A DNA stretch of 13,053 bases, from the NCBI GenBank assembly GCA_015654825.1, contig JAATGE010000110.1, forward strand, positions 1 to 13,053, given 5' to 3'. The position numbers and the translations under genes are program-made. Shown here piece by piece: positions 1 to 6,369 of this stretch; positions within the stretch are counted from its first letter, which is position 1, and each line of letters begins with the position of its first letter. The stretch comes from Rhodospirillales bacterium (lineage in GTDB: Bacteria; Pseudomonadota; Alphaproteobacteria; Acetobacterales; Acetobacteraceae). The notes below the pieces were generated by a model. That model made no database searches and was not told the origin of the DNA. It saw only the letters and a program-made list of their open reading frames with translations.

Positions 1-66
1 ACGGCGATCGGGGCCTCGCTGGACCTCGATTTAAGGACGGTGGGCTTACGGCCTGCCGATCGCATC

Positions 67-92
67 GCGGGGCTGGAGGCCTCCAGCCCCGC
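67..92. repeat. Perfect 26-bp palindrome at the left edge
   Basis: The two 13-base halves are exact reverse complements with no spacer, centred on AGGCCT, so single-stranded nucleic acid here could fold into a stable GC stem. It lies about 55 bases beyond the 3' end of the minus-strand SGNH hydrolase gene and next to a partial copy of the dispersed GC repeat (126-145). There is no T-tract on either side, so it is not a textbook intrinsic terminator. Bases 1-123 otherwise hold no gene I can support. A plus-strand frame is open from base 1 to 231, but it would overlap the hydrolase gene and resembles nothing I recognise. Confidence 0.7.
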
Positions 93-125
93 AACGCACT
101 CACTATTGCACCAATCAATGACACA

Positions 126-145
126 AGGGGGCGGAGCCCCTGGCC
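126..145 (-). repeat. Partial copy of the dispersed GC hairpin repeat (copy 1)
   Basis: Read on the minus strand this begins GGCCAGGGGCTCCGCCCCC, matching the first stem module of the repeats at 1435-1500, 6019-6066, 6155-6205, 8183-8249 and 13010-13053. It starts one base after the stop codon of the SGNH hydrolase gene and has the same orientation as that gene. The second half of the repeat is missing here. It could form a transcript-end stem for the hydrolase mRNA; that role is inferred. Confidence 0.65.
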
Positions 146-146
146 T

Positions 147-923
147 TCACTTCGCGCCCGCGGTCTGGGCCGCCAATGGCTGCCCCAGGGACGCCGCGAT
201 CGCGCGGCCGAGCGATTGCGCGAGACAATAATAGCCACGGTTGTTCATGTGCAGGCCGTCGGGTGCGATGAAATCGTCGAGTGTCGCGCCGGTGGCGGCC
301 CACTGGTCCATCAGCGCACCGCGGGAGAACAGGTTTACACCGGTCGCCGCCGTGACGTCGCGCAAGGCCAGGTCCATCTGCGCGTGTTGCGGTGCCGAAA
401 GAATTTTCGGCGCGCGCTGATTGTCCATCAGGATCACGTCCACGCCGGCCGCTTTCAGCTCGCCGATCCCTTCCTGCATCAGGATCTTGAACGCCGCCGG
501 CGAGGCGTCGCGAATGGCGCCGTTGGCGCCGGCCTGCCAGATCACCAGTTGCGGGCGCAACACCAGCACATCCTGATACAGCCGCGCGAGTTCCTCCGGC
601 GCATCCTGCCCGCCGATGCCGCGGTTGATGACGGCGATGGCGGCTTTCGGCAAATCCTCGTTCAACACACGCTGCAGCCAGGACGGGTAGGAATGGCCGA
701 TGTCGGTGGCCATCCAGCCGCGCGTGGAGGACGACCCCAGCGCGACGATAAGGATCGGCTGGTTGGTAGCGAGCGCGAGGCGCGAGTGGGGCAGCCGGGG
801 CACCGGCATGGCGGATGCGGGCGGGCAGAGTTCCTGCGCCGCCGCGCGCCCCGGCAAGGCACACGACAGCGTGCCGCACAGGGCGCAGTACAGCGCAAGA
901 AACCGGCCGGCGCGTGCGATCAT
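147..923 (-). CDS. Exported SGNH/GDSL-family hydrolase (lipase/esterase-like)
   Basis: Predicted secreted serine hydrolase acting on ester-type bonds; the substrate cannot be read from sequence. With the start at 923 the protein has 258 residues and begins with a classic signal peptide (positively charged MIARAGR, a hydrophobic stretch, then GRAAAQ). The four SGNH blocks are visible in order: the nucleophile region VALGSSSTRG, the glycine of NRGIGGQD, GANG in place of the usual GxND, and the C-terminal DGLHMNN carrying the Asp/His pair. The family and catalytic layout are therefore well supported. Starts at 962 (GGAG only 2 bases away) and 1016 are also in frame. The latter lies at the likely transcription start of a TATAAT box at 1022-1027, so it is unlikely. 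The gene stands alone, divergent from a small membrane protein gene. Confidence 0.85.
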   Translation of the reverse strand: MIARAGRFLALYCALCGTLSCALPGRAAAQELCPPASAMPVPRLPHSRLALATNQPILIVALGSSSTRGWMATDIGHSYPSWLQRVLNEDLPKAAIAVINRGIGGQDAPEELARLYQDVLVLRPQLVIWQAGANGAIRDASPAAFKILMQEGIGELKAAGVDVILMDNQRAPKILSAPQHAQMDLALRDVTAATGVNLFSRGALMDQWAATGATLDDFIAPDGLHMNNRGYYCLAQSLGRAIAASLGQPLAAQTAGAK

Positions 924-1021
924 GTAGGCCGCGACCCCATCGATGTCGGCGCAGCCTCGCATCGCTCCTGTTTCACGCCAAGCGCCGCGCTGGTGCGGAC
1001 TATTGGCCCCTGGCATGCCAG

Positions 1022-1027
1022 ATTATA
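1022..1027 (-). promoter_or_regulatory. Possible -10 box for the SGNH hydrolase gene
   Basis: An exact TATAAT on the minus strand lies 59 bases before the start at 962 and 98 bases before the start at 923. No convincing TTGACA-like element lies 16-19 bases upstream, so this is only a half-match to a sigma-70 promoter. Just upstream, 1044-1063 forms a 7-bp GC stem (GGCCGGG/CCCGGCC) with a 6-base loop in the divergent gap, which could be a regulatory site or the leader of either gene. The rest of 924-1127 shows nothing further. Confidence 0.3.
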
Positions 1028-1127
1028 GTTGAAGGTTTCTTGAGGCCGGGCTAGAACCCGGCCGCGACTGCTTTTAGGGCAAACGCGGCGGGGCTGATAT
1101 TAAATCTGGACGAGTCGAGATTATTTG

Positions 1128-1379
1128 ATGACCGAGCGCACCCAACCGGCTGCCCTTTATGCGCCATCCTTCATGCCGGCGGACGACGCCGCCCCCGACC
1201 AGCAAGAGGCCGATGTCTCGATCCTCGGCGTTCTGCTGTTGTCACTGTTTTCGGTTGGCCTGGCCGTGGTTGGCATGGTCATGCTCGGCCTGATGGTCAT
1301 GGGTCTGTGGTGGCTGGTCAGCCACATTCCGGTTCCCGCCTTCGTGTGGCGCGTGCTCACCCACCTCGGCATTATCTGA
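1128..1379 (+). CDS. Small single-span membrane protein, function unknown
   Basis: 83 residues from the ATG at 1128 (a TTG one codon upstream is in frame but unlikely). About 30 hydrophilic, acidic residues (including PADDAAPDQQEAD) are followed by a long hydrophobic stretch of roughly 27 residues rich in V, L, G and M and ending GLWWLVSHIP. A short amphipathic tail closes with HLGII. This predicts one membrane helix with a soluble N-terminus. I do not recognise a family. The Shine-Dalgarno match is poor. Support for a real gene is the clear domain-like split between polar and apolar halves and the divergent position next to the SGNH gene. It could be a spurious frame, but the composition favours a protein. 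Confidence 0.55.
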   Translation: MTERTQPAALYAPSFMPADDAAPDQQEADVSILGVLLLSLFSVGLAVVGMVMLGLMVMGLWWLVSHIPVPAFVWRVLTHLGII

Positions 1380-1434
1380 AGCGTGCGAGCTCGTCGCTAA
1401 ATCCCGCGGCTCGCTCGACCGTACTGAAGACTCC

Positions 1435-1500
1435 CGCCGCGCAGCGCGTACGACAGCGGCGGCACGCCGTCGGGGGTCCAGGGGGCAGAGCCCCCGGTCA
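1435..1500 (-). repeat. Dispersed GC hairpin repeat (copy 2, long form)
   Basis: Read on the minus strand, this 66-base segment aligns almost base for base with the copy at 8183-8249: CTCTGCCCCCTGGACCCCC, then GGCGTGCCGCCGCTG, then GCGCTGCGCGGC. It lies in the convergent gap between the small membrane protein gene and the 3' end of the importer operon. The first few bases (tgaccggggg) deviate from the family start GGCCAGGGG. An orphan GGCCAGGGG is found 75 bases away, at 1574-1585. The rest of 1380-1594 shows no gene. Confidence 0.75.
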
Positions 1501-1573
1501 GCGAAGCCATTCAATTCCAACTCGTGGAGTCCGCCCTATAATCCTTATCCTGAATCGTTAACCTGGCACGTAT

Positions 1574-1585
1574 CCCCTGGCCTTA
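1574..1585 (-). repeat. Orphan 5' end of the dispersed repeat behind the importer operon
   Basis: On the minus strand this reads TAAGGCCAGGGG, identical to the start of the repeat family, and lies 9 bases after the stop codon of the last importer gene. The sequence then leaves the family for about 75 bases before resuming at 1500 with GGGGGCTCTGCC. This looks like a repeat copy split by an insertion, or by two nested events. The match is short, so chance cannot be excluded. Confidence 0.4.
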
Positions 1586-1594
1586 TCCCCGTCC

Positions 1595-2353
1595 CTATCG
1601 GCGCGGCCGGGCGAAGGCCAGTTCCTTTAGCACCGCCAGCATTGCCAGCGGCAGCGCGCCCTGCAGCACAAATCCGGGCTTGTTGGTTACCAGCCCGTCG
1701 ATGATCGGCGTGCCGAGGGTCAGTGCGCCCACCGTTGATCCTATCGTTGCCGTACCGAGCGAAACCACGATCGCGGTCAGAATGCCCGAAAACGCCTGCG
1801 GCCACGCCAGCGGCAGTTCCACCAGCAACAGCGTGCGCCAGGCGGAAAAACCCATGGCGGCAGCTGCTTCTTTCACCGGTGCCGGCACGGCGCGCAGGCC
1901 CGCTTCCATGTTTTCGGTAATCGGCAGCAGGCCGTAGGCAAACAGCGCCAGCACGGTCGGTACGGCACCGAAACCGACCATCGGCACCAGTACCGCGAGC
2001 ACCGCGGCGGGCGGGAAACTCTGGCCGACCGAGGTGATCAATTGCACCGGCGGTGCCGCGGACGCCCCCCAGCTTCGCGTAACGACGATCGCCGCAGCGC
2101 CGCCGCAGAAGGTGGCCGCGCCGACCGCGATGCCAACGATGGCAAGGTGCGAGGCGGCCAGCGCCACGAACGAACCGCGGTCATAGACGGGCGGAATTGT
2201 TCCCGGAAATGCCCACGCAAATAAGGGGCCGGTGTGCGGCATTGCCAACAACACGCCCAGGAACGCCGCCCCCACCAGCAGAAGCGGCAGCCGGCGAAGC
2301 ACGGCGGATTTTGCAATACCGGCTCGTTCCGTGCTCGCGACGACGCCGCTCAT
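1595..2353 (-). CDS. yehW: Osmoprotectant ABC importer, short permease (YehW-type)
   Basis: Inner-membrane permease subunit of the compatible-solute importer encoded here; E. coli YehW is of similar size (243 versus 252 residues). About six hydrophobic segments are visible, starting near residues 22-40. The cytoplasmic EAA loop that docks on the ATPase is clear at about 162-183 (EAAAAMGFSAW, then a conserved proline-rich stretch ELPLAWP). The Q-S-F-P-P-A turn at 111-116 is also typical of this permease family. The gene is last in the operon. Its ATG overlaps the TGA of the ATPase gene in an ATGA, so translation is coupled. No intrinsic terminator follows, only copies of the GC repeat. The permease class is certain; the yehW assignment rests on size and gene order. 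Confidence 0.85.
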   Translation of the reverse strand: MSGVVASTERAGIAKSAVLRRLPLLLVGAAFLGVLLAMPHTGPLFAWAFPGTIPPVYDRGSFVALAASHLAIVGIAVGAATFCGGAAAIVVTRSWGASAAPPVQLITSVGQSFPPAAVLAVLVPMVGFGAVPTVLALFAYGLLPITENMEAGLRAVPAPVKEAAAAMGFSAWRTLLLVELPLAWPQAFSGILTAIVVSLGTATIGSTVGALTLGTPIIDGLVTNKPGFVLQGALPLAMLAVLKELAFARPRR

Positions 2354-3255
2354 GCCAGCAGCGCCTTCAACGTAACGACGCCGCCACCCTCGAGCGCCAC
2401 GCTTTCCGTGCCGCGGGAAAGCATCGCCTCCAACGCATCATGCAGCGAGGCCTGCGCGGGCAGGCGCGCGCCTCCGGCCTCGCCCGGCACCGCCCGGCTC
2501 GCGGCGGAAAGCAGCGTCAGGCGGCGCAGTCCGGCCGCGGCTCCGCCAAAATAGTCGGCGACGAAATCGTCCGCCGGATGCTCCAGCAACTGCAGCGGCG
2601 GCCCGTGCTGAATGAGCTTGCCGTCCCGCAGCAGGGCGACCTGGTCGCCGAGCAGCAGCGCCTCCTCCAGATCATGCGTCACAAACACGACCGTCTTGCC
2701 GGTGTCGCGCTGAATGCGCCGGAACGCCTGCTGCAAATCGCGCCGCGTCACCGGATCGAGCGCGCTGAACGGCTCGTCCATCAGCAGCAGGCTGGGATCG
2801 GCCGCCAGCGCGCGGGCAATCCCCACGCGCTGCGCCTGGCCGCCCGAGAGCTCCGACGGCCGTTTTTCGGCAAAGCGGTCCGGCGGCAGGTTCACCATAT
2901 CGAGCAATTGTTCGACCCGCGCCGCGATGCGCTTCCGGGGCCAGCCGAGCAGTGCCGGAACCGTTGCTATGTTGCGGGCGACGTTCCAGTGCGGGAACAG
3001 CCCGACGCCCTGAATGACATAGCCGATGCGCCGTCGCAACGCTTCCGGGTGGATCGCCGCGGTGTCCTCGTCATCGATCCAAACGCTGCCGGAATCGGCC
3101 GGGATCAGCCGGTTGATCATGCGCAGGATGGTGGATTTGCCGGAGCCGGGGGGCCCGAGCAGCACCGTGACGGCAGCCTCCGGGGCGCTCAACGATACGT
3201 CGCGCACCACGGCCACGTCGCCGTAGGTTTTGACCAGGTGACGCAGTTCGATCAT
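2350..3255 (-). CDS. yehX: Osmoprotectant ABC importer, ATP-binding subunit (YehX-type)
   Basis: Cytoplasmic ATPase that drives the importer, 301 residues. Visible motifs in order: Walker A GPPGSGKST at 34-42, Q-loop glutamine 82, signature LSGGQ at 136-140, Walker B LLLMDE at 156-161, D-loop SALD, and switch histidine 194 in VFVTHD. After the nucleotide-binding domain a tail of about 70 residues (from about 230) occupies the place where OpuA/ProV-type ATPases carry CBS-like regulatory segments. It is short and degenerate here, so ionic-strength gating cannot be claimed. The start at 3255 is fixed by the ATGA overlap with the upstream permease gene; the open frame continues upstream but only as a shadow of that permease. 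The stop overlaps the next gene's ATG. Confidence 0.9.
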   Translation of the reverse strand: MIELRHLVKTYGDVAVVRDVSLSAPEAAVTVLLGPPGSGKSTILRMINRLIPADSGSVWIDDEDTAAIHPEALRRRIGYVIQGVGLFPHWNVARNIATVPALLGWPRKRIAARVEQLLDMVNLPPDRFAEKRPSELSGGQAQRVGIARALAADPSLLLMDEPFSALDPVTRRDLQQAFRRIQRDTGKTVVFVTHDLEEALLLGDQVALLRDGKLIQHGPPLQLLEHPADDFVADYFGGAAAGLRRLTLLSAASRAVPGEAGGARLPAQASLHDALEAMLSRGTESVALEGGGVVTLKALLA

Positions 3256-4364
3256 GCGACGCGCGCCCGTATCGTATCGGCCGCCAGCATCAGCAGCGCG
3301 TCGGCCGCCAGCGCGAGGCAGGTCGCCGGCAGCGCGCCGAGCAGCACCAGGTCGAGCGCGTATTGCCCGAGCCCCTGGAAGACGAACTCGCCAAAGCCGC
3401 CGGCGCCGATCAGCGCCGCGACGACCGCCAGGCCGATCGTCTGCACCAGCACGACGCGCAGGCCCGCGAACAACGCGGGCGCCGCCAGCGGCAGGTGCAC
3501 ATTGAGGAACACCTGGGACGCGGACATGCCCATGCCGGCGGCGGCTTCCAAAGGCGCCGCATCCACGCTGCGCAGGCCCGCGAACAGGCCGCGCACGGTG
3601 GGCAGCAGGGCATACAGCACCAGTGCGATGACCGCCGGAACGACGCCGATGCCGCCGAGGCCGGCGGCCGATAGCGGCGCCATCAGCAACCCGAACAGCG
3701 CGACACTCGGCACCGTCTGCACCACGTTCAGCACGCCGAAAATCGGCGCCCGCAGCTTCGCGTAACGCCATGCGGCGAGACCGAGCGGCAAGCCCAGCAG
3801 CAGCGCGCCCGCCAGCGTCAGGATAACAAGCAGCAGGTGGCGGCCCACGGCGGCGTGGAATGCCGCCCGATGCGTCGCGTATTCGCGCAACAGGGACAGG
3901 CCGGCGAGCCGATGCGTGGCGGCGATGGCGGCCAATCCGGCGAGCACCAGGACCGCGGTCGCAACGCGCAGGCGCGGGCCGGCGCCCGCCAGGCGCTGCG
4001 TTTCGGCAACCAGTAGCGCGCACAACGCCAGCAGCAGCCAGAACCCGCCGCCGAACGAAACACGGGTGGGTTTGGGCGCGTGGCGCAGCAGCATGTCGGC
4101 GCCGTCGCCGGCGGCCAGCAGCAGCAGCCAGATCAGCACGACACACACGGCCCCCGCCGTGCGCGGCCGCCGCCAGGCGAGGCACCCCGCAACCAGCAGC
4201 AGCCCCAGCGGGATGAACGGCGCAAAACCGGTTCCCGTTGCGAACAGGCCAACCGGGGACGCCGGCGAAAGACGGTTCGGCGCGACCGCCAGAAAGCCGG
4301 CGAACCCCGCGAGCAGCGCGCCGGCCAAACTCGCGGCAGCCTCCGGCCAGCCGGATGATTTCAT
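3252..4364 (-). CDS. yehY: Osmoprotectant ABC importer, long permease (YehY-type)
   Basis: Second membrane subunit of the importer, 370 residues, close to E. coli YehY (385) and longer than ordinary OpuC-type permeases. An N-terminal block of about five extra hydrophobic segments (residues 10-150) precedes the standard permease core. Core signatures typical of YehY are present: LNVVQTVPSVALFGLL at 212-227, PAVIALVLYALLPTVRG at 243-259, the EAA loop at about 273-294 (LEAAAGMGMSASQ) and ALIGAGGFGEFVFQGL near 317-332. The family call is strong because these blocks match my memory of YehY closely. ATGA overlaps join it to the genes on both sides, so the four products are probably made in coupled fashion. 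The role of the extra N-terminal helices is not known to me. Confidence 0.9.
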   Translation of the reverse strand: MKSSGWPEAAASLAGALLAGFAGFLAVAPNRLSPASPVGLFATGTGFAPFIPLGLLLVAGCLAWRRPRTAGAVCVVLIWLLLLAAGDGADMLLRHAPKPTRVSFGGGFWLLLALCALLVAETQRLAGAGPRLRVATAVLVLAGLAAIAATHRLAGLSLLREYATHRAAFHAAVGRHLLLVILTLAGALLLGLPLGLAAWRYAKLRAPIFGVLNVVQTVPSVALFGLLMAPLSAAGLGGIGVVPAVIALVLYALLPTVRGLFAGLRSVDAAPLEAAAGMGMSASQVFLNVHLPLAAPALFAGLRVVLVQTIGLAVVAALIGAGGFGEFVFQGLGQYALDLVLLGALPATCLALAADALLMLAADTIRARVA

Positions 4365-5293
4365 GTCAGCCCCGCCAGGAAATTGGCCGCGACGGCGGAC
4401 GGGTCCGCGCCCTCCGCGGCGATGCGGGCATTCAGGTGGCGCAGCACCGGCAAGGTCAGGGCGGAGAAGATCGGCGCCAGCCAGTCGGCAATGGCGGGCT
4501 GCGCCTGCAGCACCACGGTGCGTATCACCGGGGCCGGCTGGAACACGATTTGCGCATGCGCCGGATCCGCCAGCAGGATCAGGTCCAGTACCTCGAGCGC
4601 TCCGTCCGTGGTGTAGGCCATGGCGGCATCGATGCCGGAAATGGACTCCGCGGCGGCGCGCAGGGTCGCGGCGGTGTCGCCGCCGGCCAATGCCAGGATC
4701 TGGTCCTGGCGCAGACGGAAACCGTAAGCGCGCTCGAAGCTCGGCAGCGCGTCGGCGCTTTCGACGAACTCCACGCTGGCGGCGAGGCGGATCTCCCCGC
4801 CGCGGTTCAGGTAGCGCGCCAGGTCGGCGAGCGTTTCCACACCGGCGCGCTTGGCGAAATCGCGGCGCAGCGCGATGCCCCAGCCATTATTGGCCGGCGC
4901 CGGCGCCAGCCACGTGACGCCGTTCGCCGCATCCAGCGACCGCACCAGGCGCCAGCCGTCCTGCGGGTCGTGCCAGGCGGGGTCGCCGGCGCGATGGAAA
5001 AAGCGGGCGCCGTTGCCGGTGTATTCCGGGTAAAGGTCGATCGCGCCGGACAGCAGCGCCTGACGCAGGATATTGGTCGGGCCAAGCTGCAGCCGCGTCG
5101 TCACCGCGACGCCGCGGGCGCGCAGCGTCAGCGCTATGAGGTTGCCGAGCAGCGCGCCTTCGGTATCGATCTTGCTGGCGACCACTACCGGCGTTGCCGC
5201 GCGGACCGGGGCGGCGGCGAGTGCCCCTGCAATCGCGGCATGGCAGAGCAGCGCCCGCCGTGTGATTTGGCTACAACTCGAACACGGGCACAT
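4361..5293 (-). CDS. osmF: Periplasmic osmoprotectant-binding protein (OsmF/YehZ-type)
   Basis: Solute receptor of the importer. From the ATG at 5293 it has 310 residues, like OsmF (305). A signal peptide is visible (TRRALL, a hydrophobic run, then PVRA, cleavage near residue 32). The twin-arginine followed by two leucines leaves Tat export possible; there is no lipobox cysteine. The mature part carries OsmF hallmarks: SKIDTEGALLGN, YPEYTGNGA, APANN, ESADALPSFERAYGF, LAGGDTAAT and AAMAYTTDG. OsmF-type proteins bind glycine betaine-like solutes, often with low affinity; the true ligand here is inferred. An in-frame ATG at 5347 would add 18 residues and leave only 31 bases before the divergent gene. 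I prefer 5293 because of the signal peptide and spacing, although neither has a good ribosome site. It is first in the operon. Confidence 0.88.
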   Translation of the reverse strand: MCPCSSCSQITRRALLCHAAIAGALAAAPVRAATPVVVASKIDTEGALLGNLIALTLRARGVAVTTRLQLGPTNILRQALLSGAIDLYPEYTGNGARFFHRAGDPAWHDPQDGWRLVRSLDAANGVTWLAPAPANNGWGIALRRDFAKRAGVETLADLARYLNRGGEIRLAASVEFVESADALPSFERAYGFRLRQDQILALAGGDTAATLRAAAESISGIDAAMAYTTDGALEVLDLILLADPAHAQIVFQPAPVIRTVVLQAQPAIADWLAPIFSALTLPVLRHLNARIAAEGADPSAVAANFLAGLT

Positions 5294-5378
5294 GCTATGT
5301 GCGGTGCAGCATTCGACGCGGCTTTCGGCTGGGTTGGATGCGCCCATTTATGCGAGGCCCTGGCGTGGCTGACTTGGC

Positions 5379-5996
5379 GTGACGAAAATCATCAGTTGGA
5401 ACCTGCTGCGCCTGACCGGCGCCAGGATCGGGGATGTGGTGCGGCTTGCCAAGCATGAGCGGCCGGACCTGCTGCTACTGCAGGAAGCGACCCGCGATAT
5501 CGACTCGCTACCCGAGTACCTCGGCGGTTTTTACAGCCGCGTGCCGCTCCCGGGCCGCATCCATGGCCTCGCGGTATGGAGCGCGCTGCCGCGGCCGAAG
5601 CCGCATGTGCTGCGCCTGCCGAGCGGCGCCGTCGTCGACCGGGTATGCCAGATCGTCGATCTGGGGTCGTTCTCGGTCGCCAACGTTCATCTCTCGCATG
5701 GCCAGTTGCTGAACCGCCGGCAGTTACGCCACATTGCGCTGCACCTGCCGCCGCGCGCTGCGGTGCTGGGGGATTTCAACCTGGTCGGCCCCGCGCTGCT
5801 GCCCGGTTTCGACGAGGCGGGGCCACGCGAGCCCACCCATCTGTGCGCCGACATGCTGCCGCTGCGTCTGGACCGCTGTTATATCCGCGGCCTGCAATGC
5901 GTGGAGGCAAGCGCGCTGCACCGCCAAACCTCCGACCATCGGCCTATCCTGGTGCGCCTGCACGCCGCCGAGGTGCCTCGGCGGTTGGCGGCTTAG
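5379..5996 (+). CDS. Endonuclease/exonuclease/phosphatase (EEP) superfamily protein
   Basis: Small (205 residues) metal-dependent phosphodiesterase/phosphatase-fold enzyme with no signal peptide, so cytoplasmic. The superfamily's catalytic set is complete: Asn8 in SWNLL, Glu36 in LLLQEAT, Asn102-His104 in VANVHLSHG, Asp132 and Asn134 in LGDFNLVG, and Asp186-His187 in TSDHRP. An extra Asp165 in RLDRCY fits the usual product-side aspartate. The substrate is undetermined: members cleave nucleic acids, phosphoinositides or sphingomyelin, and the short length gives no extra specificity domain. The start is a GTG with a weak ribosome site; no upstream ATG in frame is better. It is divergent from the importer operon and followed by a copy of the GC repeat 22 bases after its stop codon. 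Confidence 0.85.
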   Translation: MTKIISWNLLRLTGARIGDVVRLAKHERPDLLLLQEATRDIDSLPEYLGGFYSRVPLPGRIHGLAVWSALPRPKPHVLRLPSGAVVDRVCQIVDLGSFSVANVHLSHGQLLNRRQLRHIALHLPPRAAVLGDFNLVGPALLPGFDEAGPREPTHLCADMLPLRLDRCYIRGLQCVEASALHRQTSDHRPILVRLHAAEVPRRLAA

Positions 5997-6018
5997 GGGC
6001 GGTAAGCAGGTAAGATAA

Positions 6019-6066
6019 GGCCAGGGCTCTGCCCTGGACCCGCTGGGGCCGCAGGCCCCAGACCCC
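6019..6066 (+). repeat. Dispersed GC hairpin repeat (copy 3, two-stem form)
   Basis: Two consecutive stems: CCAGGGC-TCT-GCCCTGG, then CTGGGGCC-GCA-GGCCCCAG, followed by ACCCCAATT and the conserved tail GCGCTGCGCGG at about 6072-6082. It begins shortly after the stop codon of the EEP gene and has the same orientation. It pairs in inverted orientation with the copy at 6155-6205. Confidence 0.8.
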
Positions 6067-6098
6067 AATTGGCGCTGCGCGGCTTTTCATCGTCTCCC

Positions 6099-6139
6099 CG
6101 GCGAAGCGTGCACCAGACACGATCTTTCGGGCTTCGCCG
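6099..6139. repeat. Inner inverted repeat nested between two repeat copies
   Basis: CGGCGAAGC (6099-6107) and GCTTCGCCG (6131-6139) are exact 9-base inverted arms separated by 23 bases. They lie symmetrically inside the larger inverted pair 6019-6066/6155-6205, making a nested fold possible over 6019-6205. Confidence 0.55.
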
Positions 6140-6154
6140 TTCCCCCCAATGAAT

Positions 6155-6205
6155 GGGGTCTGGGGCCTACTGGCCCAGCTTGGTCCAGGGGCAGAGCCCC
6201 TGGCC
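6155..6205 (-). repeat. Dispersed GC hairpin repeat (copy 4, two-stem form, inverted)
   Basis: On the minus strand it reads GGCCAGGGGCTCTGCCCCTG, then GACC, then a second stem CTGGGCC/GGCCCCAG with loop AGTA, then ACCCC. Compared with copy 3 the first stem is one pair longer and the second loop differs while both stems are retained, as expected if the fold matters or is the unit that spreads. Confidence 0.8.
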
Positions 6206-6220
6206 TTTTTCCTTGTGCTT

Positions 6221-6271
6221 ATACCAACCGCCCTGATTGCTGACTCTTCCAGCAATCAGGGCGGTTGGTAT
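6221..6271. repeat. Perfect inverted repeat, 21-base arms and 9-base loop
   Basis: The arm beginning ATACCAACCGCCC (6221-6241) is repeated exactly as its reverse complement at 6251-6271, ending GGGCGGTTGGTAT; the loop is GACTCTTCC. This is the strongest single hairpin in the window. It lies in the convergent gap between the EEP gene and the acyl-CoA dehydrogenase gene, where it could act as a two-way transcription barrier. No long T-run follows on either strand, so a mobile palindrome or MITE-like remnant is as likely. The end ATACCAAC recurs inverted at 6361-6370. Confidence 0.85.
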
Positions 6272-6327
6272 GCGCGCCGGGTTGGCTGGCGGCGGCGCGC
6301 GAAAAATGACTCTGATATCTAAGGCCC

Positions 6328-6352
6328 GTTGACCTGTCCTTCACAGGTCAAC
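6328..6352 (-). terminator. Hairpin downstream of the beta-oxidation operon, possible terminator
   Basis: GTTGACCTGT (6328-6337) and ACAGGTCAAC (6343-6352) pair exactly over 10 bases with a 5-base loop. Outer GGCCC (6323-6327) and GGGCC (6358-6362) can extend the stem across a small bulge. In the direction of the minus-strand operon it begins 17 bases after the last stop codon. A run of five T lies about 20 bases beyond the stem rather than directly against it, so this is an imperfect intrinsic terminator, or part of a repeat element spanning 6221-6370. Confidence 0.45.
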
Positions 6353-6369
6353 ATCTGGGGCCGTTGGTA

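Noticed and set aside
2..231. Possible gene fragment entering from the left edge (open plus-strand frame 1-231, or a minus-strand start near 96)
   Set aside because: Overlaps the SGNH gene 3' end or the 26-bp palindrome, no recognisable protein signature, and too little sequence to judge.
1044..1063. tRNA-like T-arm (GGCCGGGTTCTAGCCCGGCC on the minus strand)
   Set aside because: The loop does not fit a T-loop properly, no acceptor, D or anticodon arms can be found around it and no CCA follows; it is just a GC stem.
2197..3765. Long plus-strand open frame of 522 codons opposite the importer ATPase and permease
   Set aside because: It is the mirror of well-identified minus-strand genes in GC-rich DNA, its product is rich in Arg/Ala/Gln without a recognisable fold, and the opposite strand shows complete ABC motifs.
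3256..4185. Upstream extension of the ATPase reading frame to 4185
   Set aside because: The translation before the MIELRHLVKTYG start is Arg/Ala-rich shadow of the long permease; ABC ATPases begin at this motif and the ATGA overlap fixes the start.
4238..5458. Plus-strand open frame of 406 codons opposite the binding-protein gene
   Set aside because: Antisense shadow of the OsmF-type gene and neighbours; low-complexity composition and no motif.
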